A stretch of DNA of 58,514 nt from Mesorhizobium norvegicum. GTDB taxonomy: Bacteria > Pseudomonadota > Alphaproteobacteria > Rhizobiales > Rhizobiaceae. Position 1 is the stretch's first letter; every line of letters begins with the position of its first letter. This document shows positions 8,973 to 17,881 of this stretch, one piece after another. The stretch spans positions 1-58,514 of the forward strand of contig NZ_SMYZ01000059.1 in NCBI RefSeq assembly GCF_004919685.1. Direction: 5' to 3'. The notes below the pieces were generated by a model. The model had not been told where the DNA came from. It did not search any database and was given only the letters and a program-made list of their open reading frames with translations. The position numbers and the translations under genes were made by a program.

Positions 8973-10757
8973 ATGACCGGCGAAAAACGCCTCTTCCTCG
9001 ATGTCAGGCAGTCGGCTACCGGGGTCTCCTGGGAGCACCGGCTGACCGAGCGGCAGGACATGATCGCGCTCGCCATCGCGCAGGGCCATGGCGTGCCCGA
9101 TGTCGTCGCGCGGGTGCTTGCCGGTCGTGGCGTCACCGCCGAGCAGACGGAGCGGTTTCTCGACCCGACGATCCGCGATCTTCTGCCGGATCCGGCATCG
9201 CTGACCGACATGGACAGGGCGGCGGCTCGCATCGCCGCCGCGGTGATGGCCAGGGAAAAGGTGGCGATTTTCGGCGACTATGATGTCGACGGCGCCGCCT
9301 CGTCGGCCTTGCTGAAGCGGTTCCTTGCGCATTTCTCGGTGCCGTCGGAAATCTACATCCCGGATCGCATTTTCGAGGGCTATGGTCCCAATCCGGATGC
9401 CATGCGCGAGCTTGTTTCGCGTGGCGCGACACTGATCGTCACTGTCGATTGCGGCACCAACAGTGCCGTTTCCATCGATGCCGCCAACGAGGCCGGGGCC
9501 GATGTCGTCGTGCTCGACCACCACCAGGTCGGCGGTGCGTTGCCGGCGGCGATTGCTGTCGTCAATCCCAATCGCGACGACGACCTTTCCGGGCAGGGCC
9601 ATCTCTGTGCCGCCGGCGTGGTCTTCCTCGCCCTTGTGCAGACGGCCAAGATCCTGCGCGGCCGCATGGCCGATGCCTCACCGCCGGACCTGCTTTCGCT
9701 GCTTGATATCGTAGCGCTGGCCACCGTCTGTGACGTGGTGCCGCTGACCGGCGTCAACCGCGCCTTCGTGGTCAAGGGGCTGCAGATGGCGCGCCAGCAG
9801 AAGAATGAAGGGCTGGCGGCACTGGCACGGGTGTCGCGCATCGGCGAGCCGATCAGCACTTTCCATCTGGCCTATCTGATCGGCCCGCGCATCAATGCCG
9901 GCGGGCGCATCGGCGATGCCGCACTTGGCAGCCGGCTGCTTGCCACCGACGACCCGGTCGAGGCGCGCACCATTGCCGAGACGCTCGACCGGCTCAACCA
10001 GGAACGGCAGCTGATGGAGCAGGAGATGCTCGCGGCAGCGCGCGCCGAGGCCGATGCCGAGCTTGCCGGCGGCAATGGCCCGGCCATCGTCGTCACCGCC
10101 AGCAACAACTGGCATCCGGGCATTGTCGGCCTGCTCGCCTCACGGCTGAAGGACCATGCGCGGCGGCCGGCCTTCGCCATTGCCTTCAACGGCACCGGCA
10201 CCGGCACCGGCTCGGGCCGTTCGGTGTCCGGCTTCGATCTCGGCCGGCTGGTGCGCGAGGCGGCCGATGCCGGGCTGATCGTCAAGGGCGGCGGCCACGG
10301 CATGGCGGCGGGCATCACCGTAGAGCGGGCGAAGCTTGGCGAGCTCAGGGCGTTTTTCGAAGAGCGGGCGGCGGCCGATGTGTTCCGGCTGCAAGGCGAG
10401 GAAAGCCTGGCGATCGACGGCGCGCTTGCCGCCGAGGGCGCGACGCTCGGTCTTCTCGACGCGCTGGAAAAGGCCGGACCCTTCGGTGCCGGGCATGCAG
10501 CACCCGTTTTCGCGCTGCCGCGTCACCGGCTGGCAGACGCCAGGCCGGTCGGCACCAACCACATCCGCGTCGAGCTGCAATCGGAAAGCGGTGGCCGCAT
10601 CCAGGCGATCGCCTTTCGCGCCGTCGATACCGCGCTTGGCGAATTCCTGTTCAAGAACCGGGGCAAGACAATCCACGTCGCCGGTTCGCTGTCGGGCAAT
10701 TACTGGAACGGCAACCGCACGGTGCAGTTTCGCATTGTCGATGCGGCGCGCGCGTAA
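8973..10757 (+). CDS. recJ: Single-stranded-DNA-specific exonuclease RecJ
   Basis: A 594-aa 5'-3' ssDNA exonuclease of RecF-type recombination, mismatch repair and base-excision repair. DHH-family motifs are present: FGDYDVDGAASSALL, VTVDCG and LDHHQVGG. The DHHA1 part carries GRSVSGFDL and GGGHGMAAGITV, and an OB-fold-like tail closes the protein. ATG 8973 is chosen because the earlier ATG (8934) and the TTG/GTG-type starts lie inside a repeat element. A short (GGCACC)3 run at 10191-10208 encodes an unusual GTGTGTGSG stretch beside the DHHA1 motif. Confidence 0.95.
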   Translation: MTGEKRLFLDVRQSATGVSWEHRLTERQDMIALAIAQGHGVPDVVARVLAGRGVTAEQTERFLDPTIRDLLPDPASLTDMDRAAARIAAAVMAREKVAIFGDYDVDGAASSALLKRFLAHFSVPSEIYIPDRIFEGYGPNPDAMRELVSRGATLIVTVDCGTNSAVSIDAANEAGADVVVLDHHQVGGALPAAIAVVNPNRDDDLSGQGHLCAAGVVFLALVQTAKILRGRMADASPPDLLSLLDIVALATVCDVVPLTGVNRAFVVKGLQMARQQKNEGLAALARVSRIGEPISTFHLAYLIGPRINAGGRIGDAALGSRLLATDDPVEARTIAETLDRLNQERQLMEQEMLAAARAEADAELAGGNGPAIVVTASNNWHPGIVGLLASRLKDHARRPAFAIAFNGTGTGTGSGRSVSGFDLGRLVREAADAGLIVKGGGHGMAAGITVERAKLGELRAFFEERAAADVFRLQGEESLAIDGALAAEGATLGLLDALEKAGPFGAGHAAPVFALPRHRLADARPVGTNHIRVELQSESGGRIQAIAFRAVDTALGEFLFKNRGKTIHVAGSLSGNYWNGNRTVQFRIVDAARA

Positions 10758-10810
10758 GGTTGTTGTGTGACCGAACCGTAGCTTGCGCGGCAAAGTTCGC
10801 CTTGGGCGAT

Positions 10811-11782
10811 CTATGATCGTATCTGCTTTCGAAATTCGCCCGGCGCCATTCCGGTCGTCTTGGAAAAAGTGCGACTGAACGAAGCGACATCCTGGTAGCC
10901 CACCCGATAGCAGATCTCCGAGATGCTTAGCTTCGTTCCCTCAAGCAGCGACCTTGCCAATTCAAGCCGTCTTTCCTGGATCCATCTTCCCGGCGTGGTC
11001 TTGAGATCACTGGCAAATCTGCGAGACAGCGTTCTCGGAGACATGCCAAGTCCCGCCGCGAGAAAGCTCAAATCGATTTCCCGTATCTTGTTTTCCGCGA
11101 GTTCACGCAGTTTGTACTCCAGAGGATTGGTCTCTTTCGGCAGTTCTTCGAGAGGAAATTCGTAGGGGCTCTGAAATTTACGCGAAGGCGGAAGAACCAA
11201 AAGCTTTCGGACGATCCGCTCCTCCTTCGAGAAGCCCAGATCGATCAGCAGAGCCTTGGCGAGTTCCAGTCCTGAAAATCCGCCGCCGCAGGTGTATAGG
11301 CGACCGTCGCGAACAAGCATGCGCGATGAGTCCCATTGAACCTGCGGAAATCGGCTGCTTACGTGGGACTTCAGCCACCAGGATATCGTCGCACGCTTGC
11401 CGTCCAGCAGGCCCGTATCGGCGAGCAGATAACATGCACCGCAGTGTGCCGCGATGATTGCATCCTGTTGTCGTGCGAGCGCGATCAGCGGTTTCGAGTA
11501 CTCACTCTCCTGGTCAAGCGAGCGCAGAAGTTCGGGAATCTCGACACCCGGCATCGCGATGAGGATCAACACATCCATCTTTCGGGACGGTTGCGTCTTC
11601 GCGGGGAAGGAAATTCCGGCCGTCGAAATTGCAGGCGGCGCCCGGGAGACGAACTCACACGAAAGAACCTGTGAACCGCAGACGTCATTCACGAGCTGGA
11701 ACATTTCGACCAGCGTCGAGACAACCGCCGAATAGAAATCGGACGGCAGCCAGATCACCACGTGGATAGACTTGACAGCCAT
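10811..11782 (-). CDS. GlxA-type AraC-family transcriptional regulator (DJ-1/PfpI-like N-domain)
   Basis: A 323-aa regulator. The N-terminal half resembles a DJ-1/PfpI class I glutamine amidotransferase-like fold, with a cysteine in the nucleophile-elbow region (AAHCGACYLLADTGLLDGKRAT). The C-terminal 100 residues form an AraC double helix-turn-helix (DLSFLAAGLGMSPRTLSRRF and ISEICYRVGYQDVASFSRTF). ATG 11782 has GGGAG nine bases upstream; a GTG at 11791 is also possible. The coding sequence is visibly more A+T-rich than its neighbours. It is divergent from an MFS exporter 160 bp away and probably controls it. The ligand is unknown. Confidence 0.85.
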   Translation of the reverse strand: MAVKSIHVVIWLPSDFYSAVVSTLVEMFQLVNDVCGSQVLSCEFVSRAPPAISTAGISFPAKTQPSRKMDVLILIAMPGVEIPELLRSLDQESEYSKPLIALARQQDAIIAAHCGACYLLADTGLLDGKRATISWWLKSHVSSRFPQVQWDSSRMLVRDGRLYTCGGGFSGLELAKALLIDLGFSKEERIVRKLLVLPPSRKFQSPYEFPLEELPKETNPLEYKLRELAENKIREIDLSFLAAGLGMSPRTLSRRFASDLKTTPGRWIQERRLELARSLLEGTKLSISEICYRVGYQDVASFSRTFSKTTGMAPGEFRKQIRS

Positions 11783-11942
11783 TCGAGGCACTCCCGGTGT
11801 CGTTATCGTTGGATGGCAAGTTTAGCACAATCTTTGTCAAAAATGCCAATTCCGAAACAGGCGCTGCGCCTCCAGGGTGGCCGCATGCGGGTCTCGCTGA
11901 CGAAAGAGCGGGCTGCGGAATCCATAGTTGGGAAAGATCCAA

Positions 11943-13439
11943 ATGCAGAAATCGCCAAATCAAACCGATACGGACGCGTTGAGTAAATTGGACTCAAACG
12001 GCGTCACGCGACCGCCGCGCTGGTCTGGGCTCAGGCTCGCGCTGCTGGCATTCGCGCAGTTCATCATCGCGATCGACTACAACATCGTCTATGTCGCGCT
12101 GCCGGATATCGGCCGGGATGTCGGCTTTACGCCGCAGTCGCTGCAATGGGTGGTAAGCGCCTACGCCGTGGCCTTTGGCGGTTTTCTATTGCTCGGCGGT
12201 CGGGCGGCCGACCGGCTCGGCCCGCGGCGCATGTTCATCCTGGCGCTCGTGCTTTATGGCGTCTCGTCCTTTGCAGGCGGATTTGCACCTGACGCGCTCA
12301 CGCTGGTGATCGCTCGGGCCGTTCAGGGCCTGGGTGGGGCGCTTCTGTTTCCCGCAACGCTGGCGCTGATCAACACGAGCTTCGCGGAAGGTGCCGAACG
12401 CAATCGGGCGCTGGCGGTCTGGGGCGCCACGGGGAGTGGCGGCCTTGCAGCCGGTGCGATCATCGGAGGCGTCCTCACCAATGGCTGGGGTTGGCAAGCG
12501 GTCTTCTTCTTCACCGTTCCATTGGCTTTGGGCGCCGCTCTTATCGCGGCGCCGGCTCTACTGGCGCCGCCCGATCCGGTGGGTAGAGGCCAGAGGCGGA
12601 GTTTTGATCTGCCGGGTGCGCTGGTTGTCACGGCAGCGGCGACATTGCTGGTGTTCGGTCTGGCCAGCGGGCCAGAGGTGGGCTGGAATGCGGTTCGCAG
12701 CTCCGGATCGCTTGTGATTGGCGTGCTGCTGCTCTGTGCGTTCATTCTCATCGAGAGGCGCGTGCGCGATCCGCTCGCGCCACTGCGGCTGTTTGCCAAT
12801 CGCAGCCTCGTCACGGCCATGGGGGTGAGTTTCTTTCATCACATGGCGCTGAGTTCCGGTTACTACATCCTCACGACCTATTTTCAGAACCTGCTCGGCT
12901 ACAACGCGCTGGCCGCCGGCCTGGCATTCGTTCCGCTCGGTGTGCTGGCAATGATCGGTGGCGGCAAGGGCGCCGCGCTGCTGCTCACCAAATGGGGGAC
13001 TCGCGCCACGATGTTCGCCGGCATGCTCGTCTATGGGATCGGGCTGGTGGCGATCGCTCTTGCCCTGTCGCCAGGCGGTTCGTATTGGGCCGTGCTGCCC
13101 GGGATCCTCATCTATGGTTTCGGTGGCGGCATCGCCTTTACGACGCTGTTCGTAGCCGCCGCTTCCGGAGTTGCCGCCAACGAACAGGGAGTCGCGTCGG
13201 CGCTAGGGTCGACCTCCTTGCAGATCGGCGCGGCCTTGGGCCTGGCCGCTGTTCTTGTCGTGGCCAATGTCGGTCTGGGTGGCGGGCCCGCTACCGCGTC
13301 TGATGTTGTCGATGGATTGCGCATGGCAGGATTGTTCGCCGCCGCCGCCGTTTTCCTCGGTGCGGTTCTGGCTCTGATGCTCAAGCAGAATCCTGGGATA
13401 CCTCAGGATGCCGCCGCTTCTGCCGAAGCTGCCCGCTGA
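11943..13439 (+). CDS. MFS transporter, DHA2 family (14-TM efflux type)
   Basis: A 498-aa inner-membrane protein with about 14 hydrophobic segments. It carries the DHA2-type loop GGRAADRLGPRRMF after TM2 and the motif-C-like GSGGLAAGAIIGGVL. Such proteins export drugs, dyes or toxic metabolites using the proton gradient. ATG 11943 follows GGGAAAG at suitable spacing; a TTG at 11928 is in frame. Its neighbour is a divergent GlxA/AraC-type regulator. A strong palindrome lies just after the stop. Confidence 0.88.
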   Translation: MQKSPNQTDTDALSKLDSNGVTRPPRWSGLRLALLAFAQFIIAIDYNIVYVALPDIGRDVGFTPQSLQWVVSAYAVAFGGFLLLGGRAADRLGPRRMFILALVLYGVSSFAGGFAPDALTLVIARAVQGLGGALLFPATLALINTSFAEGAERNRALAVWGATGSGGLAAGAIIGGVLTNGWGWQAVFFFTVPLALGAALIAAPALLAPPDPVGRGQRRSFDLPGALVVTAAATLLVFGLASGPEVGWNAVRSSGSLVIGVLLLCAFILIERRVRDPLAPLRLFANRSLVTAMGVSFFHHMALSSGYYILTTYFQNLLGYNALAAGLAFVPLGVLAMIGGGKGAALLLTKWGTRATMFAGMLVYGIGLVAIALALSPGGSYWAVLPGILIYGFGGGIAFTTLFVAAASGVAANEQGVASALGSTSLQIGAALGLAAVLVVANVGLGGGPATASDVVDGLRMAGLFAAAAVFLGAVLALMLKQNPGIPQDAAASAEAAR

Positions 13440-13460
13440 TCTGTCCTCGGTCGCCGGGGC

Positions 13461-13500
13461 TTGAAGCGCGTCGAGTTCAGTCGACGCGCTTCAAGTTTTT
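13461..13500. terminator. Hairpin plus T-run after MFS gene; also module 1 of the mosaic element (copy B)
   Basis: A perfect 14-bp inverted repeat, TTGAAGCGCGTCGA / TCGACGCGCTTCAA (13461-13474 and 13481-13494), is followed by GTTTTTGTTTT. It lies between convergent genes and looks like a working terminator. The core AAGCGCGTCG and the trailing TGTTTTCATG match module 1 of the mosaic elements at 8861 and 50277, so it may be a domesticated repeat. Confidence 0.7.
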
Positions 13501-13525
13501 GTTTTCATGGATCGGGAGAGATGCG

Positions 13526-14500
13526 TCAGGCGAGAACGGACTGCAGCCGGGTCAGCTCGCCGATCTGGGCCATCGTTGCCTGATAGCCGAGGTTGATCGC
13601 CTCGTCGGCGCGATGGAACTCGGTCAGGCCGATATGGCTGAGCTTCGGCTGCAGCGACATGTCGGGCGGATCGCCGGCAAGCCTGGCGCGCGAAATGCGG
13701 TCCTGGATGATGTTGAAGGCTTCGACCATGACGCCGGTGATACCGAGCCGCGTCTGATGCGACTGGTGCTCGGCGTCGACCTTGCCGGGCCTTGGTGCGT
13801 CCTTTTCGATGACCAGTTCGCCGGCGCTGTGTTTTATCACCGCAGCGCGGCCGAACAGGTCGTAGTGAAGATTGACCGCCACGACGAGCGGCTGCTCATA
13901 GGCGCGGCAGACCGAAACCGGCACCGGGTTGACCAGCGCGCCGTCAACCAGCACGCGGCCATTGCAATTCACCGGTTCGAACACGCCGGGCAGCGCATAG
14001 GAAGCGCGCATGGCTGTGATCAGCGAGCCGCTCGACAGCCAGATCTCGTGGCCGGTGCGGATTTCGGAGGTGACTGCGACGAACGGCTTAACCAAATCCT
14101 CGAAACGAATGCCGGCCATGTGCTCGCGCAGCCGGGCGTCAAGCTTCATGCCGCCGAACAGGCCGTTGCCGCGCAGGTTGAGATCGAGAAGGCCGAAGAT
14201 GCGTCGCTTGGTCAGGCTGCGGGCGAATTCTTCGAGTTCGTCCAGTTTGCCGGCGAGATAGCAGCCGCCGACCAGCGCGCCGATCGAGGTGCCGGCGATC
14301 ATCGACACTTCGATGCCGGCTTCGTCGAGCGCGCGCAGCACGCCGATATGCGCCCAGCCGCGGGCGCAACCGCCGCCCAAGGCGAGCGAAATACCTGTTT
14401 TCTTCGGAGGGTTCGTTTCGGACGCGCCGCCTGACGAGGAGAGACCGTTGGCCTCCCTGACATCTGATCTGTTACGCAATGACGCCCACTCGAGCATCAC
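13526..14500 (-). CDS. Patatin-like phospholipase (RssA type)
   Basis: A 324-aa hydrolase of the patatin family. The glycine-rich oxyanion loop GGGCARG is at 42-48, the nucleophile is Ser72 in GTSIG, and the partner Asp186 lies in VDGALVNPVP. Ser-Asp dyad enzymes of this type cleave acyl chains from phospholipids; the physiological substrate is unknown. The first 30 residues are polar and non-conserved in look. It lies 81 bp downstream of hisI on the same strand. Confidence 0.9.
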   Translation of the reverse strand: MMLEWASLRNRSDVREANGLSSSGGASETNPPKKTGISLALGGGCARGWAHIGVLRALDEAGIEVSMIAGTSIGALVGGCYLAGKLDELEEFARSLTKRRIFGLLDLNLRGNGLFGGMKLDARLREHMAGIRFEDLVKPFVAVTSEIRTGHEIWLSSGSLITAMRASYALPGVFEPVNCNGRVLVDGALVNPVPVSVCRAYEQPLVVAVNLHYDLFGRAAVIKHSAGELVIEKDAPRPGKVDAEHQSHQTRLGITGVMVEAFNIIQDRISRARLAGDPPDMSLQPKLSHIGLTEFHRADEAINLGYQATMAQIGELTRLQSVLA

Positions 14501-14581
14501 GATCTCCCTTGTCCCACGGCTAATGTACAGGCGGGCCGTATCGAAATGATGAATCTGTGTGGTTGGTGTCAGGCAGAAGGT

Positions 14582-15043
14582 TCAAGCTGATGGTTTCCGA
14601 TAGGTGTTTTCCGCATCGAACAGCGGTTTGCTGCCGTCGTCGGCAAGCGTCCCCTTGCCATCGATCAGCCCCACCGTCCGATAAAAGCATGAACGCCGGC
14701 CGGTGTGACAGGTTGCGTCGTGGCCCAACACTTTGACGTGCAGCCACAATGCATCCTGGTCGCAATCGGTGCGCATCTCGACGACATGCTGAAAATTGCC
14801 TGATGTTTCGCCCTTTTTCCAGAGCGCGTTGCGCGAGCGAGACCAGTAGTGGGCGATGCCTGTCTCCAGTGTCAGCGCCAGCGCTTGCGCATTCATGTGC
14901 GCAACCATCAACAGCATGCCGTCTTCGGCGTCGGTGACGACGACCGTGACGAGGCCGGCAGGGTCGAAGCGCGGTGAAAACACCGCGCCTTCCTCCAACG
15001 CTTTCTTGTCTGACGGAGCTTTTGGAAATTCCAGTGCCGACAT
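14582..15043 (-). CDS. hisI: Phosphoribosyl-AMP cyclohydrolase
   Basis: A 153-aa enzyme of histidine biosynthesis that opens the purine ring of phosphoribosyl-AMP. Metal-binding and catalytic motifs are clear: TDCDQDA and CHTGRRSCFYR, with SRNALWKKGETSGN upstream. It is the stand-alone HisI form, without the HisE pyrophosphohydrolase domain, as is usual in alphaproteobacteria. It is transcribed with folE, which ends 36 bp upstream. Confidence 0.95.
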   Translation of the reverse strand: MSALEFPKAPSDKKALEEGAVFSPRFDPAGLVTVVVTDAEDGMLLMVAHMNAQALALTLETGIAHYWSRSRNALWKKGETSGNFQHVVEMRTDCDQDALWLHVKVLGHDATCHTGRRSCFYRTVGLIDGKGTLADDGSKPLFDAENTYRKPSA

Positions 15044-15079
15044 CGCCGGTCCTTATTCTTAGTGGCCGGCGAGGGCGAT

Positions 15080-15715
15080 TCAGACCCCGCCGCCGCGCAC
15101 CATGGTGACGAAACGGACCTGTTCTTCGGGCGTGTCCTTGAAGACGCCGGTGAAGGTCGAGGTCAGCGTGGTGGAACCCTGCTTGCGGATGCCGCGCATG
15201 GCCATGCACATGTGCTCGGCCTCGATCATGACGGCGACGCCGCGCGGATTGAGCACGTCCTGGATGACGCCGGCGATCTGCGCCGTCAGGGCCTCCTGGG
15301 TCTGCAGGCGGTGGGCAAAGATATCGACCACGCGCGCGATCTTGGACAGGCCGACGACCTTGCCGTCCGGCAGATAGCCGACATGCGCCTTGCCGATGAT
15401 CGGCACCATGTGGTGCTCGCAATGCGAATGGAATATTATGTCCTTGACGATGACCAGGTCATCGTAGCCGGCGACCTCCTCGAAGGTGCGGCCGAGTTCC
15501 TCGGCGGGGCACATGTCGTAGCCGCCGAACATTTCGCGAAAGGCCTTGGCCACCCGCTTTGGCGTGTCGATCAGCCCCTCACGATCCGGATTGTCGCCAG
15601 TCCAGCGCAAAAGCGTGCGCACGGCGGCCTCGACTTCGGCTTCGCTCGGCCGGTCGGTAACCGGCTTCTCCATATAGGCTGACTGGGGCATGAGTTTCTT
15701 GATGACGGCATCCAT
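15080..15715 (-). CDS. folE: GTP cyclohydrolase I
   Basis: A 211-aa enzyme that converts GTP to 7,8-dihydroneopterin triphosphate, the first step of folate and pterin synthesis. Zinc and active-site motifs are present: HSHCEHHMVP and EHMCMAMRGI. ATG 15715 gives the family-typical length and has GGGAG about ten bases upstream. The reading frame stays open well beyond this start, but that extension has no family features. Its 5' region is shared with the divergent NifU-like gene. Confidence 0.95.
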   Translation of the reverse strand: MDAVIKKLMPQSAYMEKPVTDRPSEAEVEAAVRTLLRWTGDNPDREGLIDTPKRVAKAFREMFGGYDMCPAEELGRTFEEVAGYDDLVIVKDIIFHSHCEHHMVPIIGKAHVGYLPDGKVVGLSKIARVVDIFAHRLQTQEALTAQIAGVIQDVLNPRGVAVMIEAEHMCMAMRGIRKQGSTTLTSTFTGVFKDTPEEQVRFVTMVRGGGV

Positions 15716-15955
15716 AAAAGGCGTCTCCCGTAGTCCCTCTCGGCGGAGGAACGAGTTGAACGGACCACGACCTTTCGGTGTCGGAAACTCGCCCCGTTTC
15801 CAGCCCCGTAAGTGGCGTGAACTTCCCGGCAAGGACACTGGCTTTCGTTGTCTTGTCGATACCGGACTGCCAGCATTATATATGGTCATGACGAGCGAAA
15901 GGAAGACACGACAGCGGCAATCGCTGTTCGCTTGGCGGCGACGGATTGGAAAATA

Positions 15956-16402
15956 ATGATAAACGACGTCTACAATGCGAAAATTCTCGGTTTTGCCGGA
16001 AACATCGCCCGCATCGGCCGTCTCGATCATCCTGACGCGACCGCCAAGGCGCATTCCAAGCTGTGCGGCTCGACCGTCACCGTCGACCTCAAGATGCGCG
16101 ATGGCGTGATCACAGACTTTGCCCATGACGTGAAGGCCTGCGCGCTCGGCCAGGCGTCATCCTCGATCATGGCGCAGCATGTCGTCGGCGCGAGTGCCGA
16201 GGAATTGCGCACGGTGCGCGACACCATGCTGAAGATGCTGAAGGAAAATGGCGCGCCGCCCGACGGTCGCTTCGCCGACCTCAGATATCTGGAGCCGGTG
16301 CGCGACTACAAGGCCCGTCATGCCTCGACTATGCTGACTTTCGATGCCGTGGTCGACGCGATCGGCCAGATCGAGAAGAAGCGCGCCGAAGAAGCGGCCT
16401 GA
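15956..16402 (+). CDS. NifU/IscU-like iron-sulfur scaffold-family protein with altered ligands
   Basis: A 148-aa protein of the IscU/NifU-N fold. Cys37 (KLCGST) and Cys62 (VKACALGQASSS) match two of the three conserved cluster or zinc ligands. By my alignment by eye, the usual Asp after the first Cys is Ser39 and the third Cys is replaced by His122 (KARHAST). Rhizobial homologues are often annotated as Fe-S scaffolds; a classical scaffold role is therefore uncertain. ATG 15956 is the start. The stop overlaps the next ATG (TGATG), implying translational coupling. Confidence 0.8.
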   Translation: MINDVYNAKILGFAGNIARIGRLDHPDATAKAHSKLCGSTVTVDLKMRDGVITDFAHDVKACALGQASSSIMAQHVVGASAEELRTVRDTMLKMLKENGAPPDGRFADLRYLEPVRDYKARHASTMLTFDAVVDAIGQIEKKRAEEAA

Positions 16403-16851
16403 TGTTGCGATTTGACCGCCAAAGCCTGGTGTTTGCCGGGAGCCTTGCTGGCTCATTTGCGTTGAGCGGGGCCCCGAGCCGGGCGGACGTGGCGGTCGAG
16501 CGCGATATCGGCGACTATCTCATGAAGGCAATCCAGCACTGTTGGAACATGCCTGCAAACACCCACAGCATTGCACGCGTCCAGATCAGCCTGAACAAGG
16601 ACGGGTCACTCGCAGGCCCGCCAAAAATCCTCGGTCCTGTGACGCCGCCGCCGGACAAGGTTGCCGAGTCCGCCGTCCGGGCCATCGCACGCTGCGCGCC
16701 ATTTCCCAGGCTGACATCATATGCTGCCCACTACGATATGTGGCGCGATGTCATCCTCACATTCAACCCGGGAGAAGACTCACCGGGCGAGCTTCCGGCC
16801 GCGGATGCGCTCGACAAACTCTTCGAAAAATACAGCAAGAAGGCAAACTAG
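16402..16851 (+). CDS. Secreted protein with TolA/TonB C-terminal-like domain
   Basis: A 149-aa protein with an N-terminal signal-like segment (LVFAGSLAGSFALSGAPSRA). The domain pattern is CWNMPAN, then VQISLNKDGSLAGPP, then AVRAIARCAPFPRL, then WRDVILTFNP. This pattern, including the two Cys, is typical of the TolA/TonB C-terminal fold found in rhizobial cell-envelope proteins. No N-terminal TolA stalk is present, so it would be a free periplasmic domain. It overlaps the stop of the NifU-like gene by one base. Confidence 0.65.
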   Translation: MLRFDRQSLVFAGSLAGSFALSGAPSRADVAVERDIGDYLMKAIQHCWNMPANTHSIARVQISLNKDGSLAGPPKILGPVTPPPDKVAESAVRAIARCAPFPRLTSYAAHYDMWRDVILTFNPGEDSPGELPAADALDKLFEKYSKKAN

Positions 16852-16872
16852 CGGGAGCCCGGCCGAAAGGGT

Positions 16873-17796
16873 TCAAGCCTGAGCTTCCAGCACCCGCCTG
16901 CTTTCGGCAAACTCGCCTCTGAGCCAGTCGGCGAACGCGGCGGCCGGCTCCGACAGATCGCGCAAGCTTCTGGCCACCAGCCAATAGGCGCCGGATGCGA
17001 CGTCGATGTCGAACGGCTTGATCAGCGTGCCGGCTTCGATTTCCCCGCCGATCTGCAAGAGATCGCCAAGCGCCACGCCATGTCCGAGCAGGGCGGCCTG
17101 CTTTGAAAGCGACGCGTCCGCCAGCATCGGACCGCGCGCGGGCACGGCGTCGGCTGCCACGCCGGCCGCTTCGAACCAGCGCGCCCAGCCCTGACGGTTC
17201 TCCTCGTGCAAAAGCGTGTAGCGACCAAGATCGATCGGTCTCTCGAGGGCAGGGCCAGAAGCTAGCAGCGCCGGCGACAGAACCGGCGAATCGACTGTCG
17301 AGGCAAGCCGCTCAGCCTGGCTGCGCGGCCACGAGGTGGCATGCGCGCTGAAGCGCAAGGCGAGTTCGGGCTGATCGCTGCGGAACTCGATCAGCCTTGG
17401 GTCGACTTCGAGAGAGACGTCGATATCGGGCCGCAATTGGCGAAATCGATTGAGCCGGGGGACCAGCCATACGGATGCAAGCGACGGCTCGACACTGACG
17501 CGAACCACGGACTGCGCCGGCGTCGCCACCAGTTCCCCAAGCAAGGTGTCGATGGCGTCGAAACTTCTGACGAGTTGATCCAGCAGACGCCGGCCGGTGT
17601 CGGTCAGTTCGACGCGTCGATGGTGACGTTCGAACAGAGGCTGGCGCAGGAAGGTTTCGAGTTCGCGGATCTGCCTACTGATCGCCGCCTGCGAGACGAA
17701 AAGCTCCTCGGCGGCCCGGCTGAAGCTTAGATGCCGGCCCGCTGCCTCGAAGCTCCTCAATGCCGTCAGCGGCAAGCGTCCGCGCTTCATTCGCAT
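16873..17796 (-). CDS. LysR-family transcriptional regulator (GcvA-like)
   Basis: A 307-aa regulator. The N-terminal winged helix-turn-helix (about 8-65) contains LTALRSFEAAGRHLSFSRAA and VSQAAISRQIRELE. The C-terminal domain is a periplasmic-binding-protein-like effector domain. The opening LPLTALRSFEAAGRH resembles the GcvA subgroup, but the gcv genes here lie 30 kb away. It is divergent from a 52-aa ORF at 17882, which may be its target. Confidence 0.85.
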   Translation of the reverse strand: MRMKRGRLPLTALRSFEAAGRHLSFSRAAEELFVSQAAISRQIRELETFLRQPLFERHHRRVELTDTGRRLLDQLVRSFDAIDTLLGELVATPAQSVVRVSVEPSLASVWLVPRLNRFRQLRPDIDVSLEVDPRLIEFRSDQPELALRFSAHATSWPRSQAERLASTVDSPVLSPALLASGPALERPIDLGRYTLLHEENRQGWARWFEAAGVAADAVPARGPMLADASLSKQAALLGHGVALGDLLQIGGEIEAGTLIKPFDIDVASGAYWLVARSLRDLSEPAAAFADWLRGEFAESRRVLEAQA

Positions 17797-17881
17797 AACC
17801 CAGGATTATCCGAAGTGGAAATTATACTCGTTTGAAGGCGAAGGCCAGCGGCGGTCTAATCCATGTCAAAGGAGACCGATC

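Noticed and set aside
15716..16126. Upstream extension of the folE frame to 348 aa
   Set aside because: It overlaps the divergent NifU-like gene and lacks GTP cyclohydrolase features; ATG 15715 gives the normal length.
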